From contig JAAAIG010000185.1 of assembly GCA_015852425.1 (NCBI GenBank), forward strand, positions 1-52,193: DNA of 52,193 nt, read 5' to 3'. Position numbers and translations under genes: made by a program. Numbering within the stretch: the first letter of the stretch is position 1; the number at the start of each line of letters is the position of its first letter. Below, piece by piece: positions 1-10,246 of the stretch. The DNA comes from Gryganskiella cystojenkinii. Lineage: Eukaryota; Mortierellomycota; Mortierellomycetes; Mortierellales; Mortierellaceae. A model generated the notes under the pieces. That model had not been told where the DNA came from and searched no databases. It saw only the letters and a list, made by a program, of their open reading frames with translations.

Positions 1-174
1 TCTTGAAAGCTATACGTCCAAGCAAAGAACGAAGAAAGAAAAAAGAAAAGTGACCATTTTGCCATCCATCCTCTCTCAAGGTCCCCTTCCTCTCATACAC
101 ATTCCCTCATTGTATACCTCTGCTGTCTCTCCTTCTCTACATTCTCTCCCTTTTTTCATTCCCATCCCATTTAA

Positions 175-1894
175 ATGTCAACAGTAACAGAAAAGCCTGC
201 CCCCACAGGCAACGGACTCAACCGCAAGTCCTCTCGCAAGGGAAAGAAGGCCTGGCGCAAGAACGTTGACATTGCCGATATCGAGCAGAACCTCTCTGAA
301 CTCAGAGCCGAAGAACGTAGCACTGGGTAAACACATCAACCGCAATCGTTTCCCTATCAATCATTTTGTCAGAATCCTGTCCTCCTTCCTTCTGTCCTTA
401 CTTACCCGGTCGTTTTTCTTTTGACTTTTTTCTCCTTATATCCTTATAGTGGCAAGGTGCATTTGCAGGCCAACGATGTCCTCTTCACCATGGATACCAA
501 GGGCGATGGAAATGTCTTGAAGCAACTTCGCAAGGATCGCCCCCTCAAGATGGACGAAATTCTTGCCGAGCGTAGCAAGATCCCTGCTGTCTCTGGTCGC
601 AAAAAGGCCGTCACCACTATCGCTTCTGATGCCCCCGCTGCCAAGCCTTCCTCAAAGATCTCAAAGGCGGAAAAGAAAAAGATGTTGGAGATGATCAGAC
701 GCAAGACCTCGGGCTCCCTTTTCGAGGAAAAGCCTGTTGGACGCTCAGGAATGACCGACGCTGTCAAAGCCGCTGGAAAGTTTGATGTCTGGGGCGCTGC
801 TAATGACGATGAGAATGTTGAAGACTCGACCGTTGCCGAGAATGACTTTGTCTCTGAGATTGTGGCTCAAGTTCCAGCAAAAGCCCCAAGATCCTTCAAG
901 CAAAAGCAAAAGGTCGTCATCCCAGCTGTCAAGGAATCTCACCCCGGTGCCTCTTACAACCCCACGATGCAGGATCACCAGGGACTCTTGCGTTTGGCTC
1001 ATAATGAGGAGTTGAGAATCTTGGCCGACAAGGAAAAGGTTGACGCAAAGTTGGCTTACCCCAAGGAACTGGATGCCATGGTTACTTTCGACGATCAGAC
1101 CGGCGGTCTCTTGGAGGATTCCGATGAGGAGTCTGAGGAGGAAGATGACGAGGAAGATGCCACTGTCGAGGGTGACGTCAAGCCCAAGAAGAAGAAGGGC
1201 AAGAAGTCTATCACTGAGCGCAATCGCCTCGCTCGTGCAGCCGAGACTCTCAAGAAAGAAGCCGAGATCAAGAGACACAAAGAGCTGATGAAGCAGACAA
1301 ACCGTGTAAACGAGATCATGAAGACGGTTGAACAGGAAGAGGAGGAGATGGAGCAAAAGCGACTGGAGGCTGAGAAGAAGAAGGAAGAGAAGGAGAAGGC
1401 TGGCATGAAGCGTGTTGGAAAGTTCAAGTAGGTTCCTTTCAAGCTCATTTTCGTTGCTGCCCTACAGTGCTTCTTGCTCGGATTGTTATCTGAATCATTG
1501 CCTCGTTACTAACCGTTGTTCCTTTCTTCATGATTTGACCATGCTTCAACAGCATTCCCAAGGAGAGGATACACGTTCAGCTCCAAGACGAGCTCGCCGA
1601 GTCCTTCCGTCAGTTGAAGCCAGAGGGAAGCTTGATGAAGGATCGCTTCCAGAGCTTTGTCGAGCGTAACTTGATTGAGCCTAGAATGCCCGTTGCGTAC
1701 GTCCCTCTCTTCTCTTCAGCATTTTTTTGTTTTCTTCGTTTGTCTCCACATGTGTTATCCTACCAAGATCCTGACTTCTAACGCCTCTTCTTCAATTTGC
1801 CACTCTTCCCCTACACAGCAAGCGCCGCAGATACAGACTCAAGACTTACGAGAAGCACTCTTACAAGCGCTTTGACAACCCCAACCATGCCTAA
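175..1894 (+). CDS. NOP53: Ribosome biogenesis protein NOP53
   Basis: Four exons, 175-326, 450-1427, 1553-1696 and 1819-1894, join in frame to 449 residues. NOP53 (human GLTSCR2/PICT1) is a nucleolar 60S assembly factor that in yeast recruits the Mtr4-exosome to pre-60S particles for ITS2 trimming; that role is family knowledge. The sequence shows a basic N-terminus ([14 protein letters not shown]), an acidic Asp/Glu block near residues 272-295, a Lys/Glu-rich predicted coiled coil around 315-375, and the diagnostic C-terminal block beginning [14 protein letters not shown] and continuing through [14 protein letters not shown] to a basic end ([14 protein letters not shown]). All introns have GT-AG ends. 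The start is the first ATG after a pyrimidine-rich leader and opens directly into the conserved basic segment. Length fits the family. It is the first gene of three transcribed rightward. Confidence 0.93.
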
Positions 1895-2776
1895 ACTGGC
1901 TGTCTACCTTTACCACAGTTACCATGCATTTTTTTCTACCTTCATTCGCTTCTGTCTCATTTTGCATTTCATGCTATCCGCCTCAACGCACCATATTGTA
2001 TAATAATATCATTTATTTCAGTACTCCTCGCTTACCTGTTTTCTTTGTTGCGAAATCAATGGGCCGTTGACATGTGCCGTTGATTTATGGTTGAAAGGAG
2101 AGTTGGTCTTAACGCCTGGGAGTCTTGTTAATATTTTAAATCTCTTCATTCCTCGTGCAAAGTCGTCGAAAAGAATTGATCGGCTGCTGTCCTACTCTTC
2201 GTTTTTAGGGTGAAGAGTGCGATATAGACGTCGACAAATTCGGATCATGATCTCTCCGTGGCTTGGGGGTACAGCTGTCGGGGATCATGTCCAGTGGATC
2301 GGTCTCTGATTTGCCCGCTCTAAAAGAGACACGGTTCGAATAAGAAATGACGGGACGAGTATTTAAAAATGAAGGAAAACCTGTGATTGAATTGGAAAAT
2401 ATCAAGGCTCGGAAGTCCGATTGTTGCGGGGGTAGGGGCAGGGGAAGGGCTACAGTACTTTCCAAGGATGCAGAATGACGAAACTCACGCTTATTGCCGT
2501 AGCCAGTTTTTTCGCTTATTCTTCCTTGAAGTTCCGTAAGTAAAAACACGCTCTATGGACCGACATCCAAAACCCAATCTACTTTAAAAAGTGCTTACAA
2601 AACTTTTGTAATCTTGTTTTCTTTTATTTCCCTTTTTTTCTACTTCCTTTTCTTTTTCTTTCTTTCTTTCTTTCTTTCTTTCCTCCATCTATCCACTACT
2701 CAAGACAAGACCCTCCTCCGTCAAGATTCCATACCTCACTCTAACGATCCCTAATATCTAGCCCACAAGACACAAT
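1895..2776. other. Intergenic: NOP53 3' end and SET-gene promoter
   Basis: No gene seen. The left part is AT-rich 3' flank of NOP53. The right part is a pyrimidine-rich leader with a TTTC microsatellite at about 2656-2682, just upstream of the SET-domain gene. The longest open frame here (2205-2549, minus) is rich in charged and Ser residues without a recognisable domain. Confidence 0.6.
2656..2682. repeat. TTTC tetranucleotide microsatellite
   Basis: About six uninterrupted TTTC units lie within a longer pyrimidine-rich leader some 100 nt upstream of the SET-domain start codon. Pyrimidine-rich leaders precede several genes in this window, so this may simply be a slipped copy of an ordinary leader. 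Confidence 0.85.
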
Positions 2777-4018
2777 ATGCCTTCCACATACACCAAAGTT
2801 GAAAAGATTACAGACGCTGCCGCGATCAAGCAAGCCTACAAGCCCACGCATCCAGGACAATTCGAGGTCGTCTATGCCGAGGGCGATTACAACTCCAAGC
2901 TTGTAGCCTGCAAACCCTACGCCAAGGGTGAGATCATTGCCAAGGTCGAGGGCATCACTCCTGGTCCCAAACGCTATACTTCAGTTCAGGTTGGCAAGGA
3001 AGACCACATCGAACTGAACTCTGATCGTAAGTCTCTTTCCTTTTCCTTATTGTCTCGGTCCTGTGGCCTCCACTGGGGAACGACGATAACGACAGTTGGG
3101 CAGATTGCAAAACCTTTCAGTTGGTGGTTGTTGGACAGGATTGATGATTAGCAAGTGATTATCAGATCAATCAGGAATGTGCTCAGTTCAGGGACGACCA
3201 TTTTTTCCTGAAAAAAATTCACGCATGTGGGAGTTGGCAGTGTCCTTTGTTTTTCTTCTTCCCAACGGTCGGAACGGACAAACTTGGAAATAAGACAAAA
3301 AGGGAGACTTGCTGCGTGTATCGGCATGTTCCTCTAATTCATGTCTAATTCATGTTGGGATTTTAACACTTCAGACAGCCCTTTTTGCTCTTCCTGATCG
3401 CTTTGTTTTTTTTTTCAAAGCACTGTCGTCTTGTACGATATGAACAAAGAGAGCTGTGGAAAGAAGATGAATTGAGCCAGAATCGACTTTACTTTGAAAG
3501 GAGCACACATAAAGAACTCGATCTGTCATGGCCACAACGCAAACAAAAAAAACAAGTCTTGTCCTTTGAACAAACATGAATTGCTAACGCTATACTTTTC
3601 TAAAAAAAATGTTTCAATAATATAGTCGTCTTCATGAACCATTCTTGCAACCCTTCTGTCTCGCTCGATACCGACACCATGACCGTTGTTGCCGTTCATG
3701 ACCTCAAGGAGGGTACGTCTAATATTTTCTTTACCGACAAACATTCTCATGTCTTGTTCGAATACCCAAGAATACGCCCTAACAAACTTTGCTTTTTTTT
3801 CATCTACGTTCTCTTTCGAAATAGGCGACAACATGACCTTCTTCTACCCTTCAAGTGAATGGGAGATGGATCAGCCCTTCCCTTGCTGGTGTGGCGCCGA
3901 ATTGTGCGTCAAGAACATCCAGGGAGCAAAATTCTTGTCCAAGGAGACCATGAGCCGGTACTTTCTTACCAAGCACATTCAGGAACTCTTGAACGAGCGT
4001 GATGTTACCAAGGCATGA
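2777..4018 (+). CDS. Small SET-domain protein (putative lysine methyltransferase)
   Basis: Exons 2777-3026, 3626-3712 and 3825-4018 give 176 residues. SET domains transfer methyl groups from S-adenosylmethionine to protein lysines. The visible signature is the NHSCNP motif (residues 88-93), followed by a KEGDNMTFFYPSSEW stretch that supplies the second half of the SET pseudoknot, then a Cys-rich tail with C133, C135 and C140 resembling a post-SET zinc site. The N-terminal third is the usual beta-rich SET start (VACKPYAKGEIIAKVEG). It is compact, with no other domain, like many single-domain fungal SET proteins; the substrate cannot be told. Intron 1 is 599 nt, several times longer than most introns here. 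A histone target is possible but not implied. Confidence 0.85.
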
Positions 4019-4679
4019 TTTCCTGGACTGAAGAGATAGAGTAAAAGACAACAAATATCGATTTTCGTAGCGCACTGTACAATAATGACATCCGTTAAAA
4101 GAGCAGAAACCCTATTCCTTATGCCTCACCGGAGTAATCCGAATGAAAATTGCCGACAGTGTGTCAGTTCCCCACAATTACCCTCTCTCTGCAGTTAAGC
4201 ATGCGAGAGCGACTGGACAAGCAATCAACTCACTTTCTCTTTGGCACAGAAGGCAGGTCGTCCCTCATTATTGAGCACAAAGGGGCTCGATTGAAAAAAA
4301 AAGTGAATATGAATGAAAACATTTTATTTTCGGTCTTCGGCCTTGTTGTCTAGTGGATGGACGGATTGTTTCTTCCCCGAATAAAATTCACGTGTGGGAA
4401 AAAAATCATACTTCTCATATTCCAGGGCGGTGGTGGAGAGAGAGGAGAGGAGCAGATCGAGAAACCTTCTTTGGAGGCCAAAAAAGTAGCGGGTGGAAGG
4501 TTCATTGTTCACCCTCTCGGGCGTCATCGAACGGGGAGACTGGCGACTGGTAACTTACACCAAACCGTCTTTGAGAAGGAGTCCGGGGGACATAAAAGAA
4601 AGTCGATCCCCTCACTCCCATTCTGTTCTTCATTCCTCTCTCTTCTTCTCACTCTTTTTTCTACATTCTCACTCACATC
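4019..4679. promoter_or_regulatory. Promoter region of the FabG-like gene
   Basis: No coding feature seen. A CACGTG core lies at 4389-4394 and an ATAAAAG element near 4592, about 85 nt before the start codon, followed by a pyrimidine-rich leader. Both elements are plausible bHLH and TATA-type sites by motif only. Confidence 0.4.
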
Positions 4680-5981
4680 ATGTCTGCCATTGCTGCCAAC
4701 CGCGTCTCAGTAATCATGAACCATCTCTCCAGCAGTGCTGCTCACCCAGCCGGTCTCTTGGGGGGTCAGGTTGCCATCATCACCGGAGCTGGGTAAGAAC
4801 CTCAAGAAACGATATCCGATCAATTGGATGTACAAATAGAACTCTTGTTAACATTTTTACTTGTTTCGATGGTAATTGTGTTATAGCCAGGGTATCGGCG
4901 GCGCCACCGCCCTTCTCTTTGCCAAGGAGGGTGCTTCCGTCGTTGTCAGTGATCTCGATGAGGGTAAGGAACCACTGCAACCGTTTTTCCTCCTCTTTGA
5001 TCAAGTCTCACGCATGAATTATGCTCTGAAACGTCCCATCTCTCGCCTTTTTTTTTGAACTATTAGCCAAGGGCAAGGACATCGCCAACCAGATCATCCT
5101 GGCCGGTGGAAAGGCCATTGCCGTCGCTGGTGATGTCACCGATCTCTCCTTCCCTGAGCGTTTGATTGACGAGACCATCAAGTATGTTTCTTCAGCTCGA
5201 CCACATGGATTTTTAAGTCCTGTCCAAGCATACCACCATGAAAACTAACCACGATCTTGTTTGCGCACACACACAACAAAAACAAAATAGGGCTTTCGGT
5301 AAAATCAACATCATTGTCAACAACGCCGGATTCACTTTCGATGGCATGCTCCACAAGACCACCGATAAGCAGTTCCAGCTCATGCTTGAGGTTCATAACG
5401 CGGCCCCCTTCCGCATTATCCGTGCTGCTGCCCAGTATATGCGCCTCAAGGACGGCGAGCCCCGCTCCATCGTCAATGTAGGATATTTTTTTTCGTATAT
5501 AGGTTTACAGAGCTGCTTCTACTCGTATGGTCGACAGAACTGACTTTTTTCTTACTTTTTTTTGTAATTATTATTCCTGTCATAGGTTTCTTCCACCTCT
5601 GGTCTCCACGGAAACGTTGGCCAGGCCAACTACGCCACTGCTAAGGCCGGTATTATTGGTTTGACCAAGACCGTCGCAAAGGAGTGGGGACCCCTCGGTG
5701 TCCGTTGCAACACTGTTGCCTTCGGTTATGTCGATACCCGTTTGACTCGTGCAAAGGAGAACGGAGAGACCATGGTCGTCGATGGTCAGAAGATTGCTCT
5801 TGGAATCCCTATGGGTGCCAAGAAGGAGGCTCCTCCCCCAGCTGTTGTCTTTGCTGATACCCCTTTGAAGCGTGCCGGTCAGGTCGAGGAGGCTGCCGGT
5901 TCCATCTTGTTGTTGTGCAGTCCTTTCGCTTCCTACATCACCGGACACACACTCGAGGTCACCGGAGGCAAGGGTATCTAA
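4680..5981 (+). CDS. 3-oxoacyl-ACP reductase-like short-chain dehydrogenase
   Basis: Five exons, 4680-4792, 4887-4963, 5067-5181, 5291-5477 and 5586-5981, give 295 residues. It is a classical SDR that should use NAD(P)H to interconvert a ketone and an alcohol. Visible features are the Rossmann motif TGAGQGIG (residues 35-42), NNAG in the central strand region, the catalytic serine segment NVSSTSG (about 164-170) and the YATAK catalytic pair (Y180, K184). The C-terminus ends with the GHTLEVTGGKGI type strand typical of FabG relatives. A 25-residue N-terminal extension precedes the Rossmann fold and might be a mitochondrial presequence, although it holds few basic residues. A roughly 40-residue insertion after the DTRLTRAKENG segment sets it apart from bacterial FabG. 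A mitochondrial fatty-acid synthesis reductase or a general SDR are both possible. Confidence 0.88.
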
Positions 5982-6218
5982 ACGTATCAACTATAACTTG
6001 CTGTACTGTACATAAATAAACGACAATTACCGTTGATAATCAGACCTTCACTGATGATTGGCCCTGACAGGCTGCCGGTCCTGACCAAACTTTTAGTTAT
6101 CAGCGATCTTCGGAAGTACGTATGCAACATTCCAAGCTTTGTTTTGATTACGTCAAAGTGCGGCAAGGAAATCGACGTGGGTATTTTATTTGTTGACGAG
6201 TAAAACGAGTAAAGACTA

Positions 6219-7775
6219 TTACTGGGTTCCTGGTTCCGGAATGAAGTAAGTCAAGGCCGCGTCGTCTGTGCCATCCAGATAGACCAGGAAGAGTAGCGAA
6301 TGGTGCGGGATCACACCTGAGGTTTTGGGGAACAAAGAAGAGACATGTTAGTCCATGTTACAGTATGGTGCATAAGAAGACACCAACTATCATATTTACT
6401 TACTGCAAATGACACTTTGCGGTTTCACATAGTGACTTTGAAGAACTTTTTGCAGATCCACGATTCGGACCATCGCACTGACATACTCTCTGGGACGCTC
6501 ACGAGCTCTCTTCGAATATGGACTCTCTCCTGACTCGGGATCGTCGTCGTCCTCATGCTGCTGCTCTAATGTCAATGATGGGTTGACCAAACCCGAGAAT
6601 CGAGTCTCGATCTGAGCCTTGGTGGCGATTCCATAACGAGCATCGATCGGGTGGTTGAGTTGAGCCCCTTGCTGGTAATGACTGAATTGTTGGACACCGT
6701 CTGAAGTCGATAGCAATATCTCTCCCGATAGGTTTACAGAGACGACAACATAATCCGCAATCGTCCTGTAACTGGAAGTGATATGTCGAAGGCGATCGAG
6801 TGGTGGTAACATGATATGAACATCGGGAGGTGGAACCATCGGTTCGTCGAAGGCAGTTGTGTTCTTGGCACCGTCTCGAGACATGATCTTCACGATGGGA
6901 ACCTCCTGCGTGATGACTCGGGAGTTGTGCATGTGATCCTATAAGGGTAGAAGCTACAGCGGATGAGAATTGGGTCCGCCATATGTCGCATGAGCACGCA
7001 TCAGACTTATCGGCCTACGACAGGGGACTTACGTCTGCGGTAATGGAAAAAGACAAGTACGCGTCCGCCGACTTTCCTGTCATACGCATGGTAACCGCCG
7101 TGGCATTATTGCTTGAACGTAGTGCAAGGAGGAGATCCTCGACTTTCATCTCGAGATAGATTTCATTATCGGAATTGGATTCGACCTTGTAGTCTAGAAA
7201 GAGTTGTCCCTACAGTTGAGGTAAACGATGGCGTCTTAGTTTCAAGGTGCTCAGATCATATTTACGAAGCCGACTTCGTATCAGACAACGGACTTGGTAC
7301 AGTACCTGGTCCACACGCCTAGGTCATGGTAAAAGTAAAGGAAGATCAGAGTAAAGGAGATCAGAGAGGGTGTGGTGGTAAGAGATGTATCAATATGCGG
7401 CGAATCCAGTCGTCTAAGCAATTCAACGACAGGAGACTTCTCAGACGCTATGCAAGCGTGTGTGAAGAAAGGATCCTTACGACCAGCACTGGATGGCACC
7501 GCCACCGTTCACAGGATCGTTGTCTCCGATACTGTGAATCGCGCCGAAGCAGACATATTCAGGAGTAAACTTGATAAAGCAGGACTTGCCAATCTTTTCC
7601 ACAGACTGGGCAAGCTCTATGTATGGATGTAGGTTACATAGGTGAAAGGGGCTTTAGGTGGTAAGTCCCTCTCTAGTTTTGTAAAACACGAGAATGCGAC
7701 AATGGACAATAGACTGCGACTGCATTCATTACTGAAGAAAAGAAGATTGCGGTGGATGGTTGCTCTGAGTCTCAT
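6219..7775 (-). CDS. HUS1: HUS1, subunit of the 9-1-1 DNA damage checkpoint clamp
   Basis: Six exons on the minus strand, 7775-7733, 7616-7481, 7318-7306, 7209-7033, 6938-6404 and 6316-6219, sum to 1002 nt and 333 residues. HUS1 forms the PCNA-like 9-1-1 ring with RAD1 and RAD9, loaded at damaged DNA in the nucleus to activate the ATR-type kinase. Family features are the start MRLRATIHRN, the EKIGKSCFIKFTPE strand, the DYKVESNSDNEIYLEM block, and the C-terminal block ending DAALTYFIPEPGTQ. An acidic insertion (EDDDDPESGE) lies in the second half, like the variable loop of fungal HUS1. Exon 3 is a 13-nt microexon; without it the frame hits a stop right after the next acceptor. The gene converges with the FabG-like gene and diverges from the DUF7137-type gene. 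Confidence 0.9.
7306..7318 (-). other. HUS1: 13-nt microexon of HUS1
   Basis: A 13-nt exon flanked by an AG (7320-7319) and a GT (7305-7304) on the minus strand encodes S-R-V-D-Q across its junctions. It turns the phase-2 end of exon 2 into the phase-0 start of exon 4. Direct splicing of exon 2 to exon 4 would give a TAG after a few codons. The result joins IQCWS to GQLFLDYK, which matches HUS1 spacing in this segment. Confidence 0.75.
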
Positions 7776-7914
7776 TCTGAACAGAGAGTGATTGGGTGTG
7801 GAATGTCGAGGACGCTGATGAGGACGGGGGACGTAATGAGGAGAGGAAGGAAAGGGAGGGGCGATGCTTCGATTGGATTGAATGAAGAAAATAAAAAGGC
7901 GTCAGAGTCGCTTT

Positions 7915-7923
7915 GGTGGCAAA
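7915..7923 (+). promoter_or_regulatory. PACE-like element GGTGGCAAA, copy 1
   Basis: Exact match to the nonamer known in budding yeast as the proteasome-associated control element bound by Rpn4. It lies about 140 nt upstream of the HUS1 start codon. Functional identity in this organism is inference. Confidence 0.5.
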
Positions 7924-7955
7924 ATCGGCTCGTTTGAAGAAGTCACATGATTTTT

Positions 7956-7964
7956 GGTGGCAAA
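7956..7964 (+). promoter_or_regulatory. PACE-like element GGTGGCAAA, copy 2
   Basis: Second exact copy, 41 bp from the first, in the same orientation and within a longer degenerate repeat that also shares a downstream TTTGAAG. The spacing is close to four helical turns. Confidence 0.5.
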
Positions 7965-8371
7965 TGGACTCCTTTGAAGGCGCCATTTTTCTTTTGACGA
8001 TAGGCCTGCCCTCCTTTTCTTGAAATAAAAAGATGCTTGTCTGTAACCTCGCAATCTTTAATTTTTAAGGGCGATGGAGGAACACCAAGGGGACCAAACC
8101 TGACAAAGGGGGTGCCGAAACGGAGGTGTCTGTGTGAGTGCGTTGATAGCACCACTGCTCCTCTCTCTCTCTTTCTCCCACTTTTTGAGGGCGGCCTCAA
8201 TGGCTGTACCTTTCGCTCTTGTCTTCGTTCCTTCCATCCATCCTTCTCTTTTCATTTTATTTATTTCTTTCACTTCACAATCCACTTAGCTCGATTTCCT
8301 CTGAGCTATCTCGGCTGGTTTCAGTTCTCATCTCACCGTTACGATTCTTCAACAAAGCCACACCGCAACAC

Positions 8372-9699
8372 ATGATCAAAAACAACCAGAGGCGACTTGC
8401 CACAAAGGCTCTCTTGCTGGTATTTTGCTGTTGCCTCTTTGCCCTCGTTATTGCCAAGGATCAGTCGCTGCCGCAACTCCATGGTCCGTGCTCATAGTTC
8501 TTTTTCGGACAAAGCAGTGGTTACATGCTTTGTTGCTAAAAACGGAGCCTCACTTCTAACACAAATCACGTATCTTTCGGCACTCTACAGCTCGTCAACA
8601 ACAGCAGGATCCGGCTGTGAGGCCAGGAGCTCAAGCTTCACCCACAACTGGTTCCCAGATTCAATCCACCTCAACGTCTTCCTCATCCGCGTCTCCAACA
8701 TCATCCTCCTCTGCCTCTTCGTCGACATCATCTTCATCGTCCTCAGCCCAGCCGGGCAGCAGTGGAGGAGGAGGAGGAGTAGTAATAGGCCCTAATGGTC
8801 CTATCACCTCTCACTCTGGCACAGGCGGTACCATCATCGGACCCAACTCTGTGATAGACCCTCGTCGCCCTGTTAGTCGGTTGTCCATGATTCAACCAAA
8901 ACAGAATACTGCAAACCCACCCCTCTTCCCTGTTGGGGCCAATATCGTCTTTGAATGGGCCTTTGACAATACCACGCTTGTCTTCATTCCCGCAAACCTT
9001 ACCGTGGAAGTCAGCTTGACTTCAAACCCAAAGATGATTTGGCCCGTTGCAAATGTCTCGGGAACGACAACATCCGTGGTCTGGAATACGGCTACCAACG
9101 TCAACCCCAGTCTCTTCATGGGATTTTATACTCTGTAAGGTCAACAGTTCAATGTGACGAGGAGAGAATGATCGTCTGCTGAGACGAGATGGCTTTATCA
9201 CTCACAGATCTATTCGTTTTTCATCAAAACGTGGTAGGAGCGTTTACGAGTCCAAGATTGGAAAGCAAGGGGTCGCCACCAGTGGCCATTTGATGCCCTA
9301 TTCGGACTTGCAGTTTGGTCTCTACATCCCGGTAGGTATCGCCATGTATCCCTTCTTTACCTCCGTTTTGGCTGCAAGATCTTTAACGACGATTTTTCTC
9401 TTTACCTGTATGTCTTATGTAGGAACCATACGTCCCAAGAACAGGAGGTTAGTTTTATATTTTATTTTTGGTCCAACAAGCAAGGGCCATCTACGGATAA
9501 TTGTTTGTGCGCTCACTTGAGCATCTATTACAAGTCACCTTGATTTTTTCATTGGCTTACAAACGCGCTCTCTTGCTCTGATGGTGAACTAGCTTTTTGT
9601 CAAACGTGCAGCAGCGGCGTCGATTCGAGAGTCGCCTACATTGAACTTTGGACTTTATTGCTCGTAGTTGTCTCTATCATAGCAGCAGGAGTCTTTTAG
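8372..9699 (+). CDS. DUF7137-type secretory single-pass membrane protein
   Basis: Preferred exons are 8372-8483, 8591-9134, 9238-9331, 9423-9447 and 9593-9699, 293 residues in all. An in-frame alternative acceptor at 9208 would add ten residues. The N-terminus is a clear signal peptide (basic start, then a hydrophobic core LLLVFCCCLFALVIA). A Ser-rich linker and Gly-rich stretch follow, then an immunoglobulin-like beta domain beginning near LSMIQPKQN and running through GANIVFEWAFDNTTL to the signature YSDLQFGLYIPEPYVP, a CQTC pair, and a C-terminal hydrophobic helix (LWTLLLVVVSIIAAGVF). This order matches the fungal DUF7137 family as I remember it; no function is known to me. Exon 4 is only 25 nt. 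The protein probably resides in the secretory pathway or plasma membrane. Confidence 0.78.
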
Positions 9700-10246
9700 C
9701 CATATACAGTAGACGTGGACAAAGCCTTGAGCAGTTTTTTTTTATTTTGTGGACAATGTCGAATGTGATCGAAATTAATGTATTCAAGTACATGTACCCT
9801 GAGTCGCACATAATAATATAGGTGTTGCATGGACAGTATTCACCACTCCATAGGTAAAGTACATTACGGTGCTGAGCGGCTGAGAGGCCATGAGTCCGCA
9901 ATGATAATTGATACGATGACCCAGTCCTGATCGTGGAAGGGGAGATACATTGGCCGGAACTTGGAAATTACTTTGCGCAAAGAGGAGGACCAGGCAAAGA
10001 AGAGGAAGAAAGGGGGTAACAACTCACACCTGCGTTGCGATGTTTCATCTTTTCATTTCATTTCATTTCACAACGCTGTTGCAACAGAGAGGATTCATAT
10101 CGTAGACGCCTGTGGCATCTTCCCTCCCTTGCATATAAAGCCTTGCCCAAGACGGACTTACCCATGGCTTGCCTGCCATAATATTAATTGTCCACCCCTT
10201 TCTTACCCCTTCTTGACAAAACGTTTTCACTCTATTCCCATCCCAG
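9700..10246. other. Intergenic with promoter of the orphan membrane protein
   Basis: No gene seen. It includes a short TTTCA pentamer run near 10050-10070 and a TATAAAG element at 10134-10140, about 107 nt before the next start codon. Confidence 0.5.

Larger units (their letters stand above)
7776..8371. promoter_or_regulatory. Bidirectional promoter between HUS1 and the DUF7137-type gene
   Basis: 596 bp between two divergent start codons, with no gene seen. Two imperfect direct repeats (about 7911-7938 and 7952-7979) each contain GGTGGCAAA, and a CACATGA box lies between them. The side nearest the plus-strand gene is pyrimidine-rich, as other leaders here are. Confidence 0.6.

Noticed and set aside
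745..1356. 203-codon frame antisense to NOP53
   Set aside because: Complement of Lys/Glu-rich coding sequence, which always reads as Leu/Phe-rich. No family resemblance.
2325..2345. GGTTCGAA motif resembling a tRNA B box
   Set aside because: No T-stem pairing around it and no matching A box or acceptor stem upstream.
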